IMG/VR virus record: IMGVR_UViG_3300021960_000549
Coordinates: 1 to 22,876 of that record
Direction: 5' to 3' (one strand)
Length of the DNA: 22,876 nt
DNA from: a virus
Position numbers and translations under genes: made by a program. Under the pieces are notes generated by a model that searched no databases, was not told where the DNA came from, and saw only the letters and a program-made list of their open reading frames with translations. Positions 18,961-22,876 of this stretch are shown piece after piece (position 1 is the stretch's first letter; each line of letters starts with the position of its first letter).

Positions 18961-18986
18961 GATAGGGCAACCGAAGCTGCCCTATC
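18961..18986 (-). terminator. strong UUCG-capped hairpin after the capsid gene
   Basis: On the minus strand GATAGGGCA-GC-TTCG-GT-TGCCCTATC forms an 11-base-pair stem (9 perfect pairs plus a G-T and a C-G pair) closed by a C(UUCG)G tetraloop, one of the most stable RNA loops known. It lies 8 bases beyond the capsid stop codon. The following bases (TTCACCC) are not a proper T tract, so partial termination or 3'-end protection of the capsid mRNA is more likely than full termination. Confidence 0.7.
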
Positions 18987-18993
18987 ATTATAT

Positions 18994-21246
18994 TTATGCG
19001 TCGATGTCAAGACACGCAGCAAATGACTGTGCGTGACGAACAGCAATGTCCAGCTCTTGCATTACGCGGATACGTACTGCGCCGGTTGAACCGGCTGTGT
19101 ATGGATCCACAAGTACATCTGGTGTGCTAAAGAAGCCCATCATCAGTTGGCTAAAGTCACCAAAGATCATTGCAGAAAGTGCGGTTCCAGTGCCTTTGGT
19201 CAGATCAGATGGAACATTGTTGGTTATTGAAAGATTATAACCATACAAGCTGTTCCAAGGTGCATCTAACAGCATAACGCTATCTGTTGACGCAACCTTT
19301 GCAGTTGAAGCCATTAGTGACTTAACCTTTGGATTGGTCAGATAAGCAAGCGTGTTGCCGTTAATAGCAGCATTGTCAACTTCAACTTCTTTAACCAAGT
19401 TGACAATATCATCCCAAGCAATCGCGCCACCGTTTGTGCCAATTGCAACTGAACCGATACCGGATGTGCCAGTGATGCCGGTTGGCTCGTTAGAGCCGCC
19501 ACCTTCAATCGCAACATCTTCAATTTTTTGTGCGATTGCGTTCAGCAGATCATCACGAACAATCTGCTCAACCGATGGATCAGACTGGATCATCAGCAAA
19601 CGAGAAATGTCGGTGAATGCTCCAAGTGATTTTGGAGACATTGTGATTTGCGAAAACACAGCGTTCACCTCAGATGTCGCACCATTCTCAGCAACGAAAC
19701 CGGCAGATACGCCAGTTGCTAGCTTTGGAATAGCAACATCGCCACGCAGACCAGTCATAAAGCGTGCGCCAAGCTCGTTAAACACCAAACGTGACCGCAG
19801 GGCATCAACAAACTGATCACCAAGATGGTCTGTGCCGACTAAGTGACCACCGGCTGTAGCTGTGCCAACAGTCAGGTCACGACGACCGCCCCAGAAGCTA
19901 TCTGGCGCATAAAAGCCGCGTGCCTCGCGTCCAGTGCGCTTTGCGATTTCTTCTGAAACCTCGCGCTCAAGACCATTTAGGCCAGAGCCATTCACCAAGC
20001 CGCGAACAGCTTTGATGAACGAATAGTCGCGCTGCTCTTTAGCTGACATATCAACCGCACCGGCTGACTGCTCAAGTGGCTTACCTTCGCCGATTGCGTC
20101 CAGCAATGTTGCGCGGAATTGTGCAACAGACTGACCTTCGCCGATAGCTTTATCGGCTAGATCACGCCGATTGTGTTTAACAGCAAGATTGATGATCTCG
20201 CTGGCATTCTTTTGGAAATCGCGCTTGGCTGCTTCAGCGGCTGCTTCGCGGATTTCGTCGTGATTTACTTCAGACATTTTAGGTGTCTCCTTTTGTTTAA
20301 TCACTGGTTCAACAAATTCAGCTTTGCGGTTCACGCCGACACCAGCGTCAGCGGGAACGGATACAATGCTGGCTTCATACGGAACCCACGAGCTAATAGC
20401 GACCGTCCCGTCGCGTTCATTCTTTTGTTCCATTTCGCGGATTTGGTATCCGATGCTGACGTTGCTTCGAATACCGTCCTTGACGTCTTGATAAACCTCT
20501 TGTGCCAGCGCGCTTTTTCCAAAGCGAACCACTGACCGCAACTTGCGATCAGCTTGATCCAAATAGGTACGTTCAATAACGCCAATCTGCTTTGTCAGAT
20601 CGTGATCCAGCAATAATGGCGCGTGGCCGCTGTCCAATCTTGACAAATCTACCGCGCCATCGCTATGACGCAAAACCTCTAAACCAAAAGAACGCTCAAC
20701 GGGTTCTTCAGATGAAATCGACATTCTGACGCGGCGGTCATCTTCCTCGACCATATCCGCTGCGCGCGCGCGAAACACAAGTTCGCCACGATCAAGCCGA
20801 TCTTCATTATGTGTTTGTTCGTTTTCCATTGGTGCATTATCCACCAATTCATCGCTATTTTCAATTGGTTCAATTTCAGACATTTCAATGCCCCTTTCGC
20901 CTTCATCTATTCGGTCAAGCGCAGCATCTTTTGCCCTTGCCCACGTTTGACCGGCATCGCCGCCCCACGCTGCCCACGCAACGCGACCTTTGGACGGATA
21001 GCCATCTTCACCGGCAGAAAAACCTTCGGCTTGCTTGTCGACCTCGTGCCGACTAAAAAAGCTGTGCATCCGGCGCACTGTATCGGCAGATAGCTCTTGC
21101 CGGTTAGCCAGTTGTGTTGCACGCGCTACCGCAACATCAGTGCCGCCTTGCTTGCCCTCTTCGCGCCACTTTTTGAATTTACGAGCTTCCGCTGCCATAC
21201 CGTCGGTTGGCTTTAGGCTGATTTCAACGCCTTTATACGTCGCCAT
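18994..21246 (-). CDS. prohead protease-major capsid protein fusion
   Basis: This 750-residue polyprotein has three parts. Residues 1-110 are a domain with 'TDVAVARATQLANRQELSADT' and 'GYPSKGRVAWAAWGGDAGQTW', known from phage protease genes. Residues about 155-310 form an HK97-type prohead protease: H215 in 'LLLDHD', S264 in 'SNVSIGY' and E291 in 'PYEASIVSVPAD' are the likely catalytic residues. Residues 324-750 are an HK97-fold major capsid protein with an N-terminal helical scaffold (delta) region (to about 445) and 'GGHLVGTDHLGDQFVDALR' starting the shell domain. It overlaps the portal gene by 14 bases. Two internal in-frame ATGs, at 20883 (residue 122) and 20277 (residue 324), have strong ribosome binding sites, so protease-capsid and capsid-only products are likely too. 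The first ATG has a weaker site. Confidence 0.9.
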   Translation of the reverse strand: MATYKGVEISLKPTDGMAAEARKFKKWREEGKQGGTDVAVARATQLANRQELSADTVRRMHSFFSRHEVDKQAEGFSAGEDGYPSKGRVAWAAWGGDAGQTWARAKDAALDRIDEGERGIEMSEIEPIENSDELVDNAPMENEQTHNEDRLDRGELVFRARAADMVEEDDRRVRMSISSEEPVERSFGLEVLRHSDGAVDLSRLDSGHAPLLLDHDLTKQIGVIERTYLDQADRKLRSVVRFGKSALAQEVYQDVKDGIRSNVSIGYQIREMEQKNERDGTVAISSWVPYEASIVSVPADAGVGVNRKAEFVEPVIKQKETPKMSEVNHDEIREAAAEAAKRDFQKNASEIINLAVKHNRRDLADKAIGEGQSVAQFRATLLDAIGEGKPLEQSAGAVDMSAKEQRDYSFIKAVRGLVNGSGLNGLEREVSEEIAKRTGREARGFYAPDSFWGGRRDLTVGTATAGGHLVGTDHLGDQFVDALRSRLVFNELGARFMTGLRGDVAIPKLATGVSAGFVAENGATSEVNAVFSQITMSPKSLGAFTDISRLLMIQSDPSVEQIVRDDLLNAIAQKIEDVAIEGGGSNEPTGITGTSGIGSVAIGTNGGAIAWDDIVNLVKEVEVDNAAINGNTLAYLTNPKVKSLMASTAKVASTDSVMLLDAPWNSLYGYNLSITNNVPSDLTKGTGTALSAMIFGDFSQLMMGFFSTPDVLVDPYTAGSTGAVRIRVMQELDIAVRHAQSFAACLDIDA
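20287..20294 (-). promoter_or_regulatory. internal ribosome binding site for capsid-only product
   Basis: AAAAGGAG lies 9 bases before the in-frame ATG at 20277 (MSEVNHDE), which would give a 427-residue major capsid protein, the usual length for an HK97-type subunit with its scaffold domain. It is one of the best ribosome binding sites in the window, although it lies within a coding region. Confidence 0.75.
20891..20897 (-). promoter_or_regulatory. internal ribosome binding site before the protease domain
   Basis: AAAGGGG lies 7 bases before the in-frame ATG at 20883 (residue 122, MSEIEPIE). Translation from here would drop the N-terminal domain and give protease plus capsid protein. Confidence 0.6.
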
Positions 21247-22735
21247 CTTTTTTGCTCACTTCTTCCTCTGATAGCTTTACGCCGCCAAAACTAGTTAATC
21301 CACCGCCAAACGGCTGGAAGGCTGTCTCAATTCCAAACCTTTCGGCAAGCTCTCTTTCCCGATTAACCTGTTCAAACACTTCTTCAGTGTCACGCCCATA
21401 TTGGCTGTGCACGTCTTGCAGACTGACAATGCCGTTTTGCAAAGCTGCAACACTTGCGCTAATTTCTTTTGACGGGTCAACCCAAGCAAAGCCGCGTGGC
21501 CGGTAAATTACTTGATCTGCAAACAGGTCATATTTCCCCATCGGCAAATTAACGCGGCCAACAGTAATAGCCATTTCTAGCCAAGCGCGATAAACCGGAT
21601 CAATAAACTGGTCGATCATAAATTGCTGCACCATCTTAAAATGGTCACGATCTTCAATTGTGCCTTGCCGGATGCTGCTATAGCTAACGCCTTCAAGGTT
21701 GTTTGCCAGCGATACATAGCTGACCCCAAGGCCTGACGCGATCCCGCGCAATATACCCTTTTCAAACTCCGCAAAGCTGTCAGTCGGGTTTTGCGGGTCA
21801 AAGGCGGTAAATGACATTCCAGCCGGTAACTGCGTAAACGTGGCTGGCTCCGCTGACATTATTGGCGCGTTATTGTCGTAATCGTCGCCGACAAAGCCAT
21901 CGCCCTCTGGGCTGGTGAAAAAGCCCATCTTTGATGCGGCAACCCGCGCATTTACAAGCGTCGCCTCTTCATAGCCGTCCAGCATCTTTAAACGGGTCAG
22001 CACGTTGCTCATCCAAGGCACGCCACGGGTTTGCCCAGCGCGGTCTTGCAAATAGCAGTGGATAATCTCACTAGCCGGCACAATCTTGTGATGACGCTTT
22101 GTCTTGCTGCCATACCCTTGATCGTGATGCGGGTGATCTTCAAACAGATAATAGTTTAGCGGCTTGCCGGTGCGCCGATCCAACTCCACGCCCATACGCA
22201 CTTCATTGCCGTTTGCTAATCGTGCGTCATAGCCCTCATCGAGATAGTCAGCTTCCAGAAACTTTAGCGAAAAGCCAAATGGGTTTCCGGCTGGGTTCTT
22301 GATTTTTTGGATTAGCACTTCACCATCGCGTGCCAGCGTTTCCATAAACAGCCGCTGCGCTTGCACCCACGATACGCGGCCATCTACTGTGCAAAAACCA
22401 GCCCGACCCCACTGTTGCCACGCTTGTTCGATGATGCGATTGCCTACGCTGTCTAGTGAATTATCGTCATTGCGCTTGCGAACCTGTATTCGCACGCCAT
22501 TTGCGCCGACCACGTTTGTCGACATAATCTGCAAATATCTTTTGGCATATGGATGGTTACGGCTGATTTCGCGGCAACGATCCCGCAAAACGCGCAATGA
22601 TGGCTTAATTTCGCTGTCCGCCGATCGGCTGCTAGATACAAAATCACTGAATAATCGGCCAGTGTCAGCCCCGTGAAACGCCCGAACCGCCTTGCGTGGC
22701 TGGGGCTTCGCTTTGAAAAAGTCAAAGATGCCCAT
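21233..22735 (-). CDS. portal protein, lambda type
   Basis: The 500-residue protein matches the lambda B portal family: 'LRDRCREISRNHPYAKRYLQ' and 'VVGANGVRIQVR' at the N-terminus, 'DGEVLIQKI' in the middle, 'IIHCYLQDRAGQTRGVPWMS' (the conserved RxGQxRGxPW element), and 'NNLEGVSYSSIRQGTIEDRD' near residue 350. Twelve copies form the ring through which DNA is packaged and the tail attached. The gene starts with ATG at 22735, overlapping a TAA in another frame, and lies between the gpW-position gene and the protease-capsid gene. The end is acidic and basic (EEEVSKKDGDV). Confidence 0.9.
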   Translation of the reverse strand: MGIFDFFKAKPQPRKAVRAFHGADTGRLFSDFVSSSRSADSEIKPSLRVLRDRCREISRNHPYAKRYLQIMSTNVVGANGVRIQVRKRNDDNSLDSVGNRIIEQAWQQWGRAGFCTVDGRVSWVQAQRLFMETLARDGEVLIQKIKNPAGNPFGFSLKFLEADYLDEGYDARLANGNEVRMGVELDRRTGKPLNYYLFEDHPHHDQGYGSKTKRHHKIVPASEIIHCYLQDRAGQTRGVPWMSNVLTRLKMLDGYEEATLVNARVAASKMGFFTSPEGDGFVGDDYDNNAPIMSAEPATFTQLPAGMSFTAFDPQNPTDSFAEFEKGILRGIASGLGVSYVSLANNLEGVSYSSIRQGTIEDRDHFKMVQQFMIDQFIDPVYRAWLEMAITVGRVNLPMGKYDLFADQVIYRPRGFAWVDPSKEISASVAALQNGIVSLQDVHSQYGRDTEEVFEQVNRERELAERFGIETAFQPFGGGLTSFGGVKLSEEEVSKKDGDV

Positions 22736-22737
22736 TA

Positions 22738-22860
22738 TTAAAACCTCACTAAGATGGTTTGACTTGACCGATAGCCGTTCCGCGCATCTTCTGTGCGGCG
22801 TTCCTTAACATATTCTTTGCGGTAAAAGTCACGCGCTTCGATCAAATCTTGGAACGACAT
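22738..22860 (-). CDS. 40-aa gpW-position head-tail connector-like protein
   Basis: This short gene runs from the ATG at 22860 to TAA at 22738 and is close to the portal gene. It begins MSFQDLIEARDFYRKEYV and has 'NGYRSSQTIL' before the end. Lambda W, a 68-residue head completion protein, sits in the same place between terminase and portal and has a comparable helix followed by a 'YRS' turn and a second helix; here the second helix would be missing. The frame stays open toward the right edge, and no ribosome binding site is seen before the ATG, so the true start may lie outside the window. The remaining 16 bases at the edge are too few to assign, but the terminase gene would be expected there. 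Confidence 0.45.
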   Translation of the reverse strand: MSFQDLIEARDFYRKEYVKERRTEDARNGYRSSQTILVRF

Positions 22861-22876
22861 TTTTGTCAATGACCGC

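Noticed and set aside
7034-22860. Interpretation of the cluster as a gene transfer agent
   Set aside because: The holin family and some tail patterns are shared with gene transfer agents, but the gene order (lambda-like, with J, G-T and protease-capsid fusion) plus nearby ERF, nuclease and initiator genes point to a phage.

Overview
The window is part of a tailed dsDNA phage genome, or a prophage of one, with a lambda-like siphovirus head and long-tail plan. Several small proteins and the holin resemble types I know from phages of marine Alphaproteobacteria, so a host in that group is my inference. No host gene, integrase, tRNA or CRISPR array was seen.

Layout. (1) Positions 52-4888, minus strand: an early operon of mostly small genes. 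It runs from a PD-(D/E)XK nuclease, through a zinc-ribbon protein, a second nuclease, a DUF6378-like protein and a helix-turn-helix replication-initiator-like protein, into unknown small genes including a lipoprotein and a DnaJ-type zinc-finger protein. A Rho-independent terminator at about 900-928 precedes two more genes, a CxxC protein and a lambda gpZ-like minor tail protein. (2) Positions 4889-4998: a divergent control region with two back-to-back promoter candidates and two inverted repeats. (3) Positions 4999-7028, plus strand: a recombination operon (RecB/Cas4-type nuclease, ERF annealase and three small proteins) ending in a hairpin terminator. (4) Positions 7034-9610, minus strand: a lysis and accessory module with a GTA-type 3-TM holin, a 2-TM protein, a T4-lysozyme-like endolysin, another PD-(D/E)XK nuclease, a coiled-coil tail-anchored protein and a small holin-like protein. 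(5) Positions 9659-22860, minus strand: the virion module. Transcription runs right to left: gpW-position protein, portal, protease-capsid fusion, two small related proteins, head-tail joining protein, tail terminator, tail tube, G and G-T tail chaperones, tape measure, two distal tail proteins, DUF6950/NlpC-like protein, J-like tip protein and tail fibre. The terminase would lie just beyond the right edge.

How it works together. The early minus and plus operons supply replication initiation and annealing-type recombination. The late operon builds the capsid (portal, self-processing protease-capsid polyprotein, joining proteins), then the tail (tube, chaperones, tape measure, tip, fibre), and ends with lysis. 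The most notable points are a clear -1 frameshift site (A AAA AAC) producing a G-T chaperone; a 750-codon protease-capsid gene with two internal in-frame starts carrying strong ribosome binding sites; a gpZ-like gene displaced from its usual place; a symmetric divergent promoter palindrome with a partial second copy; and four different PD-(D/E)XK nucleases in one window.
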